Positions 45,940-64,000 of a stretch of DNA of 64,000 bases are shown here, one piece after another. Origin of the DNA: Streptomyces atroolivaceus (GTDB lineage Bacteria; Actinomycetota; Actinomycetes; Streptomycetales; Streptomycetaceae). A model generated the notes under the pieces. It did no database searches and had not been told where the DNA came from. It saw nothing but the letters and a program-made list of their open reading frames with translations. The stretch covers positions 280,305-344,304 of the forward strand of contig NZ_JNXG01000006.1 in assembly GCF_000717025.1 (NCBI RefSeq), written 5' to 3'. The translations under genes and the position numbers were made by a program. Positions within the stretch are counted from its first letter, which is position 1, and each line of letters starts with the position of its first letter.

Positions 45940-47382
45940 TCAGCGCGAGTCCGCCGCCGCGACGGGCACGGACTGCTCGGACGGGGAGGACGACTGGGAC
46001 GGGGTCGTGCAGGGTGCGGGGGACGAAGGGACCTTGAGGGGCGCGGACGGGTCGACGACCACGGTCATGGTGGCCCGGCGTACCGGCCTGGCGAGGGTGG
46101 CGGCCAGCGCCATCAGCACCATCCACCCGGCCAGCACGGCCGCCGCGACTCGCACGCCCAGGCCGTCCAGCAGCAGGCCGCCGGCCAGCGCGCCCAGCGG
46201 CAGAGCGCCGTTGGCCAGCAGGCTGGAGGCGCTCAGCACCCGGCCGCGCAGCTCGTCGGGGGTGACGGCCAGTTGGTAACTGCCCACCGCCACGTTCCAG
46301 ATGGGTCCGACGAACCACATCGCCGTGTAGGCGATCACGGCCGGCCACAGCCCGCCGCCGAAGGCAAGCACACACATCAGCAGTGCCCAGACCCAGTTGG
46401 CGCTGATCACCAGGGCGTTCATCCTCAGGCGGCGCCCGCACCAGCCGGCGACCAGGGAGCCGAGCATTCCGCAGGCCCCGGCGACGCCGATCAGCAGACC
46501 GATCGCGGCGGGACCGGCGCCCTCCTCGGCGAGCAGCACGATCATCACCAGGAAGAGCGCGCGGAACAGCAGATTGCTCCCGGCCACCAGCAGGGCCGTG
46601 GTGCGCAGCAAAGGCCGCCTCCACAGCCAGACCAGCCCCTCCACCATCCGGCCCGCCTGCCGCAGGATCCGGGTACGGCGGCTGCCCGCCGTCGCGCCGT
46701 CGTGCGAACCGGCCTCCGCGCGCGGCGCATCGCCGGGGCGAGCGGCCTGGAAGTCCTTCCGGATGCACAGCAACGACACCAGCGACACCAGGTAGGCGAA
46801 GGTCTCCAGCACGAACGGCGCCACCCGGCCGAGGCCGAAGAGAATGCCGCCCAGCGGGGTACCGATCATGGTGGCCGCACGGCCGCGCGCCTCGTTCCCG
46901 GCGAGCGCCACCGAAAGCTGGCTCGGATGCACCACGTTGGGGACCGCGGCGGTGGAGGCCAGACCGTTGAGCACGGTGAGCGAGCCCTCCGCGAAGCCGA
47001 CCACCATCACGTGCGCCAGGCTCAGTTCGCCCGCCATCAGGGCCAGCACGACGGTCGCCGCGCCGAGCGCTCGCAGGGCGTCGCACCAGATCATCACCCG
47101 CTTGCGGTTCCAGCGGTCGACCAGCACGCCGGCCGGGAGCTGGAGGAGCAGTGCCGGAAGCAGCACCACGAAGCCGACCAGCCCGGCGGCGGACGCCGAG
47201 CCCGTCACGGCCAGCACCAGCAGCGGATACGCCACCGTGGACGCCGTGGAGCCGACGATGGCCACCGCCGAACCACTCCACAGAAGCAGGTAATCCCGGT
47301 TGCGCCGCAGCGGCGGCACCTCGGGAACGGCACGGGCGTCGTCGGCAACCGTGCTCATGGGCTCGTCCCTTCGCTCCGACAT
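45940..47382 (-). CDS. MFS transporter, likely product exporter
   Basis: 480 residues with 10-12 hydrophobic segments and an MFS_3/TetA-like layout (enterobactin-exporter EntS-like branch): [20 protein letters not shown] in TM1, the motif-A loop [14 protein letters not shown] and [20 protein letters not shown] in the C half. A hydrophilic tail of about 40 residues is present. ATG 47382 follows GAGAGG; ATG 47358 is also possible. It diverges from the oxygenase gene across 193 bases and probably exports the peptide, giving self-protection. Confidence 0.87.
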   Translation of the reverse strand: MSERRDEPMSTVADDARAVPEVPPLRRNRDYLLLWSGSAVAIVGSTASTVAYPLLVLAVTGSASAAGLVGFVVLLPALLLQLPAGVLVDRWNRKRVMIWCDALRALGAATVVLALMAGELSLAHVMVVGFAEGSLTVLNGLASTAAVPNVVHPSQLSVALAGNEARGRAATMIGTPLGGILFGLGRVAPFVLETFAYLVSLVSLLCIRKDFQAARPGDAPRAEAGSHDGATAGSRRTRILRQAGRMVEGLVWLWRRPLLRTTALLVAGSNLLFRALFLVMIVLLAEEGAGPAAIGLLIGVAGACGMLGSLVAGWCGRRLRMNALVISANWVWALLMCVLAFGGGLWPAVIAYTAMWFVGPIWNVAVGSYQLAVTPDELRGRVLSASSLLANGALPLGALAGGLLLDGLGVRVAAAVLAGWMVLMALAATLARPVRRATMTVVVDPSAPLKVPSSPAPCTTPSQSSSPSEQSVPVAAADSR

Positions 47383-47575
47383 GGGAATCCTCTCGACAGC
47401 CGCACGGGATGCTCGGAACACCGGTTGGACGGACGAGCTGCACGGTGCCGTCAGCGTGCCCGGCACCGGCGGACCGGCCCAGGGAAGGACGCGCAGAAAG
47501 GGACGCACACGCCCTGCCGGAGAGTCCGCCGGATGTTCTCTGCCGAGGCAAGCCGGGTGCGCCGACCCTGACGGT
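47383..47575. promoter_or_regulatory. Divergent promoter region, exporter versus oxygenase-NRPS operon
   Basis: 193 bases between divergent start codons. Both the exporter-panD and the oxygenase-NRPS transcripts should begin here. No clear LuxR-type palindrome was picked out by eye. Confidence 0.45.
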
Positions 47576-48574
47576 ATGACTGCGAACCCTTCAGCGCCGT
47601 TCGCGCCGGCAGCCGCCGAGCGGCAGGCGCCCGGACAGACGCTTCCCCATCTGATCACCGCGGCGCCGGGCCGCGGCGTTCCGGCCGCCCAGTTGGCCGC
47701 CGCCCGCCCGGAGATCCGCGCCCTGCTGCGTGAGCACGGCGCCGTGCTGCTGCGCGGCTTCGGCCAGGACGGGGTGGACGGCTTCGAGCGGACGGTGCGC
47801 ACCGTGGGCGGTGAGCCGCTGACCTACGCCGAGCGCTCCTCGCCCCGGTCCACGATCAAGGGGCAGGTCTACACCTCAACCGACTATCCGCCCTCGGAGG
47901 AGATCTTCCTCCACAACGAGAACTCCTACCAGGCCACGTGGCCGTTGACACTGTTCTTCCTCTGTGTGACCCCGCCCGACACGCTCGGCTCCACTCCGCT
48001 CGCCGACACCCGGCGGGTGCTGGCCGCCATCGACCCGCAGGTGCGGGAGGAGTTCGCCGCCCGCGGCTGGATGGTCGTGCGCAACTTCACCGAGGGATTC
48101 GGAGTGCCCTGGCAGCACGCCTTCAACACCGGGGATCGCGCTCAGGTCGAGGCGTACTGCTCACGAAACGGCGTGACGGCCGAATGGACTGCCGGGGGCC
48201 TGCGCACCCGCGCCCGCCGCGAGGCCGTACACCACCACCCGGTCACCGGGGAGCGGGTGTGGTTCAACCACCTGACGTTCTTCCATGTCACCACTCTCCA
48301 GCCCGATGTCTGCGCCGCTCTGCGGGAGATGTACGACGAGGCGGACCTGCCGACCAACACGTACTACGGCGACGGGGCCCCGGTGCCGGACGAGGTGGTG
48401 GCCCATCTGAGGGACTGCTACCGCGCCGAACAGCGGCGCTTCGACTGGCAGCAGGACGACGTGCTGGTCGTGGACAACATGCTCGCCGCTCACGCCCGGG
48501 AGCCGTTCACCGGGCCCCGGAAGATCGCCGTGGCGATGGCTGAGCCCTCCAGCGGACCGGTCGAGCAGGGCTGA
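47576..48574 (+). CDS. SyrP-like Fe(II)/2-oxoglutarate hydroxylase
   Basis: 332 residues of the TauD/SyrP group. The iron ligands are His113 and Glu115 (LHNENSY) and His306 (LAAHAREPF); Arg315 (GPRK) should bind 2-oxoglutarate. [23 protein letters not shown] and NTYYGDG are SyrP-type features. SyrP hydroxylates aspartate at the beta carbon on the carrier protein, and relatives act on other residues. Here it is likely to hydroxylate a residue bound to one of the NRPS carrier domains or a free precursor. It lies 121 bases before the NRPS genes and probably shares their transcript. Confidence 0.88.
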   Translation: MTANPSAPFAPAAAERQAPGQTLPHLITAAPGRGVPAAQLAAARPEIRALLREHGAVLLRGFGQDGVDGFERTVRTVGGEPLTYAERSSPRSTIKGQVYTSTDYPPSEEIFLHNENSYQATWPLTLFFLCVTPPDTLGSTPLADTRRVLAAIDPQVREEFAARGWMVVRNFTEGFGVPWQHAFNTGDRAQVEAYCSRNGVTAEWTAGGLRTRARREAVHHHPVTGERVWFNHLTFFHVTTLQPDVCAALREMYDEADLPTNTYYGDGAPVPDEVVAHLRDCYRAEQRRFDWQQDDVLVVDNMLAAHAREPFTGPRKIAVAMAEPSSGPVEQG

Positions 48575-48695
48575 CCGCCACCGCCCCCGCCCCGGCGGCA
48601 CCGGTCCGCACTCCTGCCGCGACCGGACTCGTACACCCACCGTCGTTCACCGCTCGTACCGGCCCCACCACCACTCGCCCAGGGAGACACGACCG

Positions 48696-55240
<6,545 letters not shown>

Positions 55241-55244
<4 letters not shown>

Positions 55245-58200
55245 CGCACCAGACACTCGACCCCGCCGCACTCCGCGCCCGGCTGCTGAACCAGCGGCTG
55301 CGAGGCACCGCGGCACCGTCCCGGGCCGACGGCATCCCCCCCGCCCCGCGCGGCGGCCCGCTGCCGCTCTCCTTCGCCCAGCAGCGGCTGTGGGTACTGG
55401 ACCGGCTGAGCCCGGGCACCACCACCTACCTGATGACTGCCGCACTGCGGTTGCGCGGCCCTCTGGACGACCGGGCACTGCGCGGAGCGCTGGACGCGCT
55501 GGTGGCACGGCACGAGGTGCTGCGCACCCGCTATCCGGTCATCGACGGCGAACCCTCGCAGGTGGTCGACCCGCCCGCGCCGGTGGAGCTCACCGAGACG
55601 GATCTGACCGGGCTGGACGCGGCGGGCCGAGCCCGCCGCCTGGCCGCGCTGGGCACCTCGGAGCGGCAGCCGGTGGACCTGGCCGCCGGACCGGTGCTCC
55701 GGGCGGTGCTGGCCCGGTGTGCGGCCGAGGAGCACGTGCTCTTCGTGACCGTGCACCACATCGCGGCGGACGGCCGGTCGCAGGACCTGCTGGTCCGCGA
55801 GTTGGCCGAGCAGTACCGGCGGCTGTCCGGCGAGGGGTCGCCGCCGCCGGTACCGCCGGCGCTCCAGTACCCGGACTTCGCGGTGTGGCAGCGTGAACGG
55901 CTCACCGAGGAACGGATGGAGGACGGGCTCGGCTACTGGCGGAAGCGGCTGTCAGGGCTCGCCCCGCTGGAGCTGCCCACCGACCGGCCCCGCCCGACGG
56001 TCCGCGAGGAGAGCGGGGCGGTCGCCCCGTTCACCGTGCCCGTCGAGGTGGCCACCGCTCTCACCCGGCTGGCGCACGAGCACGGCGCCACCCCGTTCAT
56101 GGCCTGCCTCGCCGCCTTCCAGGTGCTGCTGAGCCGGTACACCGGCAGCAGCGACATCGCGGTCGGCACCCCCGTCTCCGGCCGGGACCGGCCGGAGACC
56201 CAGGAGATGCTGGGACTCTTCCTCAACACTCTGGTGCTGCGCACGGATCTGTCCGGTGACCCCGGATTCGCCGAGGTGCTGACCCGGCTGCGGGAGGGGG
56301 CGCTGGACGACTACGGCCACCAGGAAGTGCCCTTCGAGCGGCTGGTCAACGCCCTCGCCCCGGAACGCGACCCGTCCCGCACCCCGCTCTTCGCCACGAT
56401 GTTCCTCTGGGAGGGCGCCGGCGGACAGGCCGCCGCCCGGGCCGAGGACAGCGGCGAGGGAACGCTGAGCATGGATCCGGCGGCGGTCGGCGAGAGCACC
56501 GCCAAGTTCGATCTGACGCTGAGTCTCACCGAGCGGCCGGACGGTTCGCTCTCCGGCGGACTCAACTACGCCACCGCGCTGTTCGACCCGGCGACCGCCG
56601 AACGCATGGCCGGCCACTTCACCCGGCTGCTGGCCGCCGCCGTCGCGGAGCCGGATGCCCCGGTCACAGGACTGGAACTGATGTCCGGGACGGAACGGCA
56701 GCAGGTGCTGCACGACTGGAACGACACCTCCACCCGCTATCCCGGCAGCACCCTGCACGGTCTGTTCGAGACGCAGGCGGCGGCCACCCCGGACGCCGTC
56801 GCGGTCACCGACGAGGCGGGCGAGCTCAGCTACGCGGAGCTGGACCGCCGGGCGGACGCGGTGGCCGCCGCGCTGCGCGTCCTGGGCGCGGGCCCCGGCG
56901 CCGTCACCGGGGTGTGTCTGGACCGCTCCCGGGGGCTGCTGGTGGCGCTTCTCGGGGTGCTCAAGGCGGGCAGCGCGTATCTGCCTCTGGAGCCGGAACT
57001 TCCCGCCGAGCGGCGTCAGTACATGCTGGCCGACTCCGGCGCCCGGATCCTGCTCACCGGCACCGACGCCGGGCCGGCCGGCGACTCCCCGGCGGCCGTG
57101 ACCGTACTGCCCCTGGGCCGCGACGGGCTGCTCCCGGGCAGCCTCCCGTCCCGGGAGGGCACGCGTACCGCCGCCGCGACAGGTCCCGGTGACGCCGCCT
57201 ACGTCATCTACACCTCCGGATCCACCGGCCGCCCCAAGGGCGTGCTGGTGGAGCACCGGGCGATCGTGAACCGACTGCAGTGGATGCAGCAGGAGTTCGG
57301 CCTCGACGCCTCCGACCGGGTGCTCCAGAAGACCCCCATGGGCTTCGACGTCTCGGTCTGGGAGTTCTTCTGGCCGGTGGCCACCGGAGCCACCCTGGTG
57401 ATGGCGCGCCCCGGCGGCCACCGCGACCCCGACTACCTGGCCCGGGTCATCGCCGAGGAGTCCATCACCACCCTGCACTTCGTCCCGTCCATGCTGCGGG
57501 CCTACCTCTCCGGCCCCGGCACCCCGCTGCCCTGCGTACGCCGCATCGTGTGCAGCGGAGAGGCGCTGCCGGGAGACCTGGTCACCGCCTCTGCCGAGCG
57601 CCTCGGCGTCACCCCGCACAACCTCTACGGCCCGACGGAGGCCGCCGTGGACGTCACCAGCGCCCGCTGCGTCCCCGGACAGCGGGTCACCATCGGAAAG
57701 CCGATCGCCAACACCCGCACCTACATCGTGGACGCCGCACTGCGCCCGGTCCCGGTAGGCGTACCGGGTGAGCTGCTGCTCGGCGGCGTCCAGCTGGCCC
57801 GCGGCTACCTCGGCAGACCGGCCCTGACCGCCGGCAGCTTCGTCCCCGATCCCTTCGGCGGTACACCGGGCGGACGGCTGTACCGCACCGGCGACCTCGC
57901 CCGCTACCTGCCGGACGGTTCCATCGACTACCTGGGCCGTCTGGACCACCAGGTGAAGATCCGGGGCCAGCGCATCGAGCCGGGCGAGATCGAGGCGGTG
58001 CTCCATGAGCACCCCGCGGTCGCCGCGGCCGCCGTCGCCGTGCACGACCAGCGACTGGTGGCCTACCTCACCGGCGGGCCCGGACGGGATGCCGCGCCCG
58101 ACACCGACGGGATCCGGACCTGGCTGCGGGAGCGGCTGCCGGACGCCATGGTGCCCGGTGACTGGATGGTGCTGGACACGCTGCCGCTGACCGCCAACGG

Positions 58201-61200
58201 CAAGACCGACCGCAAGGCGCTGCCCGCCCCCGACCGCAGCCGCGACAGCCGGTCCGGGGAGTACACCGCTCCCCGGACCCCGGCGGAACGGGCGATCGCC
58301 GAGGAGCTGGCCGCCGCGCTCGACCTGGACCAGGTCGGTGTCCACGACCGGTTCTTCGACCTCGGCGGCGACTCCATCCGCGCCATCCGCGCGGTCGGAG
58401 CCCTCCAGGGCCGGGGCCTGACGCTGTCCGTGCAGCATCTGTTCACCCACCCCACCGCCGCCGGGCTGGCCACCGTGGCCACCGAGGCAACCGAGGGCGG
58501 ACAACGGCACCAGCTGGTGCAGCCGTTCGCCCAGCTGGGCCCGGCCGACCGGGAAAGGCTGCCGGACGGACTGGCGGACGCCTACCCGCTGGGCGAGGTC
58601 CAGGCCGGCATGGTCTACGAGCTGCTGGCCGACCCGGAGAGCAACACGTACCAGAACGTCAGCAGTTTCCACTTCACCGACGACGGACCGTTCTCCCTGC
58701 CCGCGCTGCGCGAGGCGATCCGGCGGCTCGTCGACCGGCACGAGATCCTGCGGACCTCCTTCCGGCTGTCCGGCTTCTCCAAGCCGCTGCAGCTGGTGCA
58801 CGGGCGGGCCGAGGCAGAGGTCGGGTTCACCGATCTGCGCGGTCTGACGCCGGACGGCCGGCAGACCGCCGTCGCGGATTTCCGCGCCGCCCAGCAGCGC
58901 AGGCCGTTCGATCTGGAGCACGCTCCGCTGCTGCGCTACCACGTGCACCTCACCGGCGAGCACACCTGGACGCTCACCCATACGGAGTGCCACGCCATCC
59001 TGGACGGCTGGAGCCACCACTCGGTGATCCAGGAGATCCTCGCCGACTACGGCCGCATCCGGGACGACGCCGACTGCGCCGTCAGCCCGCCGCCGCGCGC
59101 CCGCTACGCCGATTTCATCGCGCTGGAGCAGCAGGCACTCGACTCCGCCGAGGACCGGGCCTTCTGGGAGGGGCGGATCAGCGGCTACCCCCGGCTCGAG
59201 CTGCCCGCGCCCACCGCGGCCGACGAGTCCGGCGCCCCCGCCCACGAGGTCCGCGTCTCCTGGGCAGCATTGGATCCCGCGCTGCGCCGGCTCGCCGCCC
59301 GCACCGGCACCTCCCTCAAGACGGTTCTGTACACCGCCCATCTGCAACTGCTCGGCATGATCTCCGGGCAGCGCCGCTTCTTCGCGGGCGCGGTCTGCAA
59401 CGGCCGTCCCGAACTGCCGGACGGTGACGAGGTGCGCGGTATGTACCTCAACACCGTGCCGTTCGCGGTGGATCTGGACCGGCGCAGCTGGGAGGAGCTG
59501 CTGCGCTCGGTCTTCGCCGAGGAGGCGGCCGTCTGGCCGCACCGCCGCTATCCCCTGCCCGCCATGCAGCGCGAGTGGGGCACCGGCGCCCCTCTGGTCG
59601 ACGTGGTCTTCGGCTATCTCGACTTCCATGTGCTGGACTCCCCCACGACCGCTCCGGTCACCGTCACCGACAGCAGCCCGAACGAGTTCACCTTCGACGT
59701 GTGGACCTTCCCCGGCGAGCTGCGGATGACCTGCAGGCCGGGCTGGGCCGGCCGGGGCAGGCTGGAGGCGATGGCCACCACGTTCGTCGAGGTGTTGCGG
59801 ACCATGGCCGAGCGGCCGGAGGCCTCCCCCGCGGCCTTCCGCGCGCCGCTGCTGACGGCGCCTGCCGTCGCCTCCGACGCCCGGCCGCTGCCGCCCGGGG
59901 TGACCCTGCCGGAGCTGATCGCCCGCCACGGACGGCCGGAGGACATCGCGCTGGCCGACGCGCACTCCACCGTGACCTACGGCGAACTCCAGTCCCGGGC
60001 CAACCGCTTCGCCCACCTGCTGCGTGCCCGCGGGGTACGCGCCGAGGACCCCGTCGCGGTGTGCCTGGAACGTGGCCCGGAGACGGTGATCGCCCTGCTC
60101 GGCGTGGTGAAGGCGGGCGGCTGCTACGTGCCGGTCGATCCTGAGTACCCCGAGGAGCGGATCAGTCATCTGCTCTCCGACTCCGGCGCCGGCCTGCTGG
60201 TCACCCGCAGCGCTCTCGCCGACCGCCTGACCGGACTGCTCGCTGACGGCACCCAGACCGTGCTGCTGGACACCGACCGGGCCGAGCTGGAGGCACAGCC
60301 GGAGACCGAACCTGAGTCGGTGCTCTCCCCTGACAACACCGCCTATGTCATCTACACCTCGGGATCGACCGGGCGCCCCAAGGGAGTTCAGGTCACGCAC
60401 CGCAACATCGTGCGGCTGGTGCACGACGAGAGCCACGCCGGGCTCGGGCCGGGGGACACCGTTCTGGTGGTCTCTCCCCTGGCCTTCGACGCCTCCACCT
60501 TCGAGATGTGGGGAGCGCTGGCAAACGGCGGCCGGCTGGCGTTCGCCCCGCCCGGCACTCCCACCACGGCGGGTATCGCCGAGGTCCTGCGCGAGCAGCG
60601 GGTCACCGTCGCGTTCCTCACCACCAGCCTCTTCCACCTCATGGTGGAGAGCTGCCCCGAGGCCCTTACCGGGTTGCGCGCGCTGCTGGCCGGCGGGGAT
60701 GTACTCTCCCCCGGCCAGGTACGGACCGCGCTCGCCCACGGGCTGCCGGTCAGCAACATGTACGGGCCGACCGAGTGCACGACCTTCAGCACCGGACAGC
60801 ACGCCATCACCCTGGAGCAGACGGCACGGCCCCTCCCCATCGGCCCGCCGATCGCGCACACCACCGCGCTGGTCACCGACGAGGACCTGAATCCGGTGCC
60901 CTACGGCGTCGCCGGGGAACTGCTGCTCGGCGGCCCGGGGGTCGCCCGCGGCTATCTGGGCAGGCCGGCGCTGACCGCCGACCGCTTCGTTCCCGACCCC
61001 ACCGGCACCTGGCCGGGCGGCAGGCTGTACCGGACCGGGGACCTGGTCCGCCAGGACCCGGACGGCGTGATCCATTTCCTGGGCCGCCGCGACCACCAGG
61101 TCAAGGTGCGCGGCCACCGCATCGAGCTCGGTGAGGTGGAGGCCGGCCTGAACAGTCTGCCCGGAGTACGCGGCGCAGCGGCGGCCGTGCACCCTGGGCC

Positions 61201-62491
61201 GGACGGCGACAAGCAGCTGGTCGGCTATGTCGCCCTGGACGAACGTACCGTCTTCGACCCTGCGGCTCTGCGATCCACGCTGCGACAGCGGGTCCCCGCC
61301 TTCCTGGTGCCCAGCGCCTGGGTCCGGCTGGACGAGCTGCCGCTGAACGCCAACGCCAAGCTGGACCGCGCCGCGCTGCCCGCGCCCGAGGGGGCCGGCA
61401 CGGGCGGCGAGGTGGTGGCGCCGCGTACCGCCGCCGAACGGGCTCTGGCCGAGGTGTGGGCGGAGGTCCTGGGCGTCGAACGGGTCGGCGCCCACGACGA
61501 CTTCTTCCTGCTCGGCGGACACTCCCTGCTGATCCTGCGGGCCATCGCGCTGCTACGTGAACGCCATGGCCTGGAACTGACCGTACGGGCCTTCGTGGAA
61601 CACCAGACGCTGGATGCCGTAGCCGCCGCGGCGGAACGCGGCGAGACCGGTGACGGCGCGCGCGGTGCGCTGATGTGGCTGCGCAGGGAGGGCGGACAGG
61701 CCCCGCTGTTCTGCGTCCACCCCGGTGGCGGCAGCGCCCACTGGTACCGGCGGCTGGTCCCGCACCTGGACGAGGATCTGCCGGTCGCCGCCCTGGAGTG
61801 GCCCGGACTCCAGTCCGGCCCGGGCCGGCCGGTGCCCACCGCCGCGGAAATGGCCGGGCGGTATCTCGCCGAGATCCGGCAGGCACGCCCGCACGGGCCC
61901 TACCGGCTGCTCGGCTGGTGCGGCGGCAGTGGGATCACCGCCGAGATGGCGGACCGGCTGAAGGCGGACGGTGAGGAGGTGACCTTCATCCTGCTCGACC
62001 CGGGCCTGGACAGTCATGAACGGCAGGGCTTGTGGGAGGAGTTCCGGCTGATCGAGAGCTGCACGGCCAAGCTGGAGGAGCTTGCGGCGGCCGGACCGGA
62101 TGACGACACCGGCCCGCTGCGCGGCGAGATCCTGAAACTGCTGAACCACCTGGTGGACGACGCCGACCCGGCGACCGGAATCGTGCTCCCCGAGCGGAAC
62201 GGTGCCGGGGTCTGGCTGCCGTCCGCCCGGATCTGGCGCGAGGTGATGGAGATGACGCTCACCTACAGGCACCGCTACTACTCCGGCACGCTTCACCTGG
62301 TCATCAGCGACGAACTCGCCCGCGGGGAGCACGAGGTGGCCCTCGGCCAGACCTACCAGGAGTATCTGGACCGCTGGCGGGAACTGAACGCCTCCGTCGA
62401 GGCCCACAGGGTCCCCGGCGACCACTTCGGCGTGATGCGCCTCCCGCACGTCACCTCCCTGGCCGACACCCTGGCCAGGCTGCTCGGCTGA
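55241..62491 (+). CDS. NRPS, two modules plus Cys-thioesterase (C-A-T-C-A-T-TE)
   Basis: 2416 residues. C3: HHIAADG at 172-178. A3: core about 657, code D-V-W-H-V-S-L-V-D, matching Ser. T3: Ser1045. C4: starts about 1110 with a divergent active site, Glu1249-Cys1250-His1251...Asp1255-Gly1256. A4: core about 1705, code D-A-F-F-L-G-M-T-F, close to Val/Ile. T4: Ser2095. TE: residues about 2145-2416, nucleophile Cys2227 in GWCGGSG (Ser is usual), with Asp2253 and His2395. N-terminal residues 1-38 may be a docking segment. It should follow NRPS 1, release the product and perhaps cyclise it. A hairpin follows. Confidence 0.93.
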
Positions 62492-62511
62492 CCCTCCGAA
62501 GAGCACCGACA

Positions 62512-62539
62512 GAGCCCGGCCGGCACCCCGGCCGGGCTC
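62512..62539 (+). terminator. Hairpin after the second NRPS gene
   Basis: A 12-bp perfect stem (GAGCCCGGCCGG / CCGGCCGGGCTC) with a 4-base loop, 20 bases past the stop. It marks the right end of the NRPS operon. Confidence 0.85.
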
Positions 62540-62718
62540 GCTGCTGCCCGGACACGGCAGGAGGGACGATCCCGCACCGCCGGCTCTCCCGGTGCCCGGC
62601 CGGGATGCCGTCGGACGGGGCGGCCCTCGGTCCTGGCCCGTTCCGCCGAAGTCCACGGTGGCGGGCCTGGACCGGAGGGAGGTCCGGCCCGGCCCCGGGA
62701 ACAAGGGCGGACATGACT

Positions 62719-62755
62719 GACGGGGTGCCCGGCCTCCGCGGCCGGACACCCCGTC
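62719..62755 (-). terminator. Hairpin past the LanB remnant
   Basis: A 15-bp stem with one bulged base (GACGGGGTG...CACCCCGTC) and a 5-base loop, 17 bases beyond the last stop of the LanB remnant. Confidence 0.7.
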
Positions 62756-62772
62756 GGGGAGTGTTCCCGTTC

Positions 62773-64000
62773 TCAGTCGTGCTGGTCGACGGCGACGAAA
62801 CGGAGTTCGGAGGTGTAGGCGTTGCCCTGGTCGTCGGTGAGCCAGGCGTGTTCCGGGGTCGGCAGCATCTCGGTGACGGTCAGCTTCGCCAGCGGATCCC
62901 CCGGTGCGGGTCCGCGGTCAGCTCCCGCAGCGCGACGTAGTAGTCCTCCGGCCGCACCAGGACATTGCGCACCCGGACCGAGAGCCTTGACGTGTGCTCC
63001 TTGGGCAGGAGCGGAAGCAGCCGGGGCCCGGGGAAGTCACGGCCGGTCAGCTCGAGGAGCTCCGCCGGGCGCGGGTGCTGGCTGACGAAGAGCGAAGCAC
63101 CCATGGTGTTGGTGGCGAGGTGCAGTTCGCCCAGCACCAGCTCGAAGTCGCCGTCGCCGACCGACCCGGCGTCGCGGGCGGCGATCATCACGTCGGGGCT
63201 GATGTACCGGGAGGCGGTCCAGCCCGGAGCCGCCGGGGGGAACTCCTCGGCGGCCCGTTCCGCGATCGCGGAGTGCGTCACGTGTACACGCCGGGAGTCC
63301 TCCGGGACGGAGATGATCCGTGCCCAGCGGCGCTGGAACTCCGCCAGTACCTCCTCGGCGTCGGTGACCGCGGCGCCGTGGAGGATCGGCATGCAGGCGA
63401 ACCAGAACTCGGCGAGATCGACCTCCTCCCCTGCGCCGCCGGGCGCCGCAAGCTCCTCGAAGACCTCCTCGGCCCGGTGTTCCACCTGGGCCGCGAGCTG
63501 GGACATCAGCCAGGCGGCACTGTTCATCAGCGGTTCCAGCGGTGCCATGGCGTCCAGGACCCCGGCACCGACGCGGGCGGTGGCGGAGCGTCGGGTGTCG
63601 GAGTAGACGAGTGAGCGGTTGGGCGCGGTGCGGGTGCCTTTTGCGCGCTGGGAGGCGGTGTCGGTGATGCGGGTGAAGTCCTCCTCCAGCCCGGCCAGCG
63701 CCTCGCACAGGGCGGTCGCGTCACGCCCCGCCGCCTGCACCCGGTCACGACCCCGCTCCAGGACCTCCAACGGCTCCAGCGCCCGGTCCCGCAGACCCGG
63801 ATCACCGACCCGCTCCAGAACCGCACGCAACTCCCGCTCCGGACGGGCACCCGAGGGAACCGGGTCCTTCGTCGGAGTCGGCGCGGATGTAGGGCATCCG
63901 TCGTGGGGGTATCCATGCCATCAGTGACTCGTCGGCCGACAGTGTCTTCGCCAGCGCGTCGATCGACCAACTGGAGAAGAACACCGACGACGAAGCCGTC
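62773..64000 (-). pseudogene. Lantibiotic dehydratase (LanB) remnant, frameshifted and probably deleted
   Basis: The main frame (62880 to about 63925) holds LanB core blocks: NRSLVYSDTRRSATARVG, WFACMPILHGAAV, TASRYISPDVMIAA, FELVLGELHLATNTMGASLF and SVRVRNVLVRPEDYYVALRE. LanB enzymes dehydrate Ser/Thr using glutamyl-tRNA. The upstream frame to the window edge reads SIDALAKTLSADESLMAWIP and PRRMPYIRAD, a block normally about 100 residues earlier, so there is a probable internal deletion plus a frame change near 63880. Downstream, near 62910, a second shift leads to KLTVTEMLPTPEHAWLTDDQ and a stop at 62773. The elimination domain is absent. Sequencing error could explain a single shift but not the missing block. 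Confidence 0.75.

Noticed and set aside
55952..61522. An 1856-codon open frame on the minus strand opposite the second NRPS gene
   Set aside because: Same cause: antisense of a high-GC coding gene, with no recognisable domain.

Overview
The window is high-GC actinobacterial DNA. Strong third-position GC bias, GTG starts, Tat-secreted xylanase, SMI-type protease inhibitor, CtaG/DUF2243 pair and a MbtH-NRPS locus all fit Streptomyces. About the first 40 kb is accessory DNA: intact single genes and short operons separated by many broken transposase, resolvase and helicase-associated fragments. That mosaic is typical of a chromosome arm or a linear plasmid rather than the core.

Layout, 0-40 kb. 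0-12 kb: zinc-ribbon protein, divergent Rrf2 regulator/SDR pair, cupin, GNAT, GH11 xylanase with upstream palindromes, MFS pump, and a SnoaL-like/TetR pair. 12-23 kb: beta-propeller membrane protein, DUF3048 lipoprotein, ars-type flavoprotein, FKBP isomerase, Ser/Thr kinase and the DUF2243-CtaG operon. 23-30 kb: helicase-associated pseudogene, protease inhibitor, MBL hydrolase, small secreted protein, membrane-anchored XRE regulator and a P-loop kinase. 30-40 kb: a three-gene substrate-binding/VWA operon, a large protein whose N-terminus resembles cargo of contractile injection systems, a leucine-rich-variant repeat protein and a cold-shock protein.

From 40.8 to 62.5 kb lies a compact nonribosomal peptide cluster: mbtH, sbnA-like and sbnB-like genes (2,3-diaminopropionate supply), two overlapping LuxR genes, convergent panD and an MFS exporter, then a SyrP-like Fe(II)/2-oxoglutarate oxygenase and two NRPS genes that overlap by ATGA. 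The assembly line reads C-A-T-C-A-T / C-A-T-C-A-T-TE, four modules with no epimerase domain. Hand-read pocket codes suggest module 3 loads Ser, module 4 an aliphatic residue, module 2 a basic residue (probably diaminopropionate), and module 1 is unclear (partly Gln-like). Three features are odd: the terminal thioesterase has Cys where Ser is usual, the condensation domain after the Ser module carries a variant ECHAILDG motif, and the cluster holds a panD whose beta-alanine product has no obvious A domain. I do not recognise the product, so I treat it as undescribed.

At the right edge is a decayed lanthipeptide dehydratase (LanB) with a probable internal deletion and a frameshift. Coordinates of broken elements are approximate. 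No tRNA, rRNA or CRISPR array was seen.
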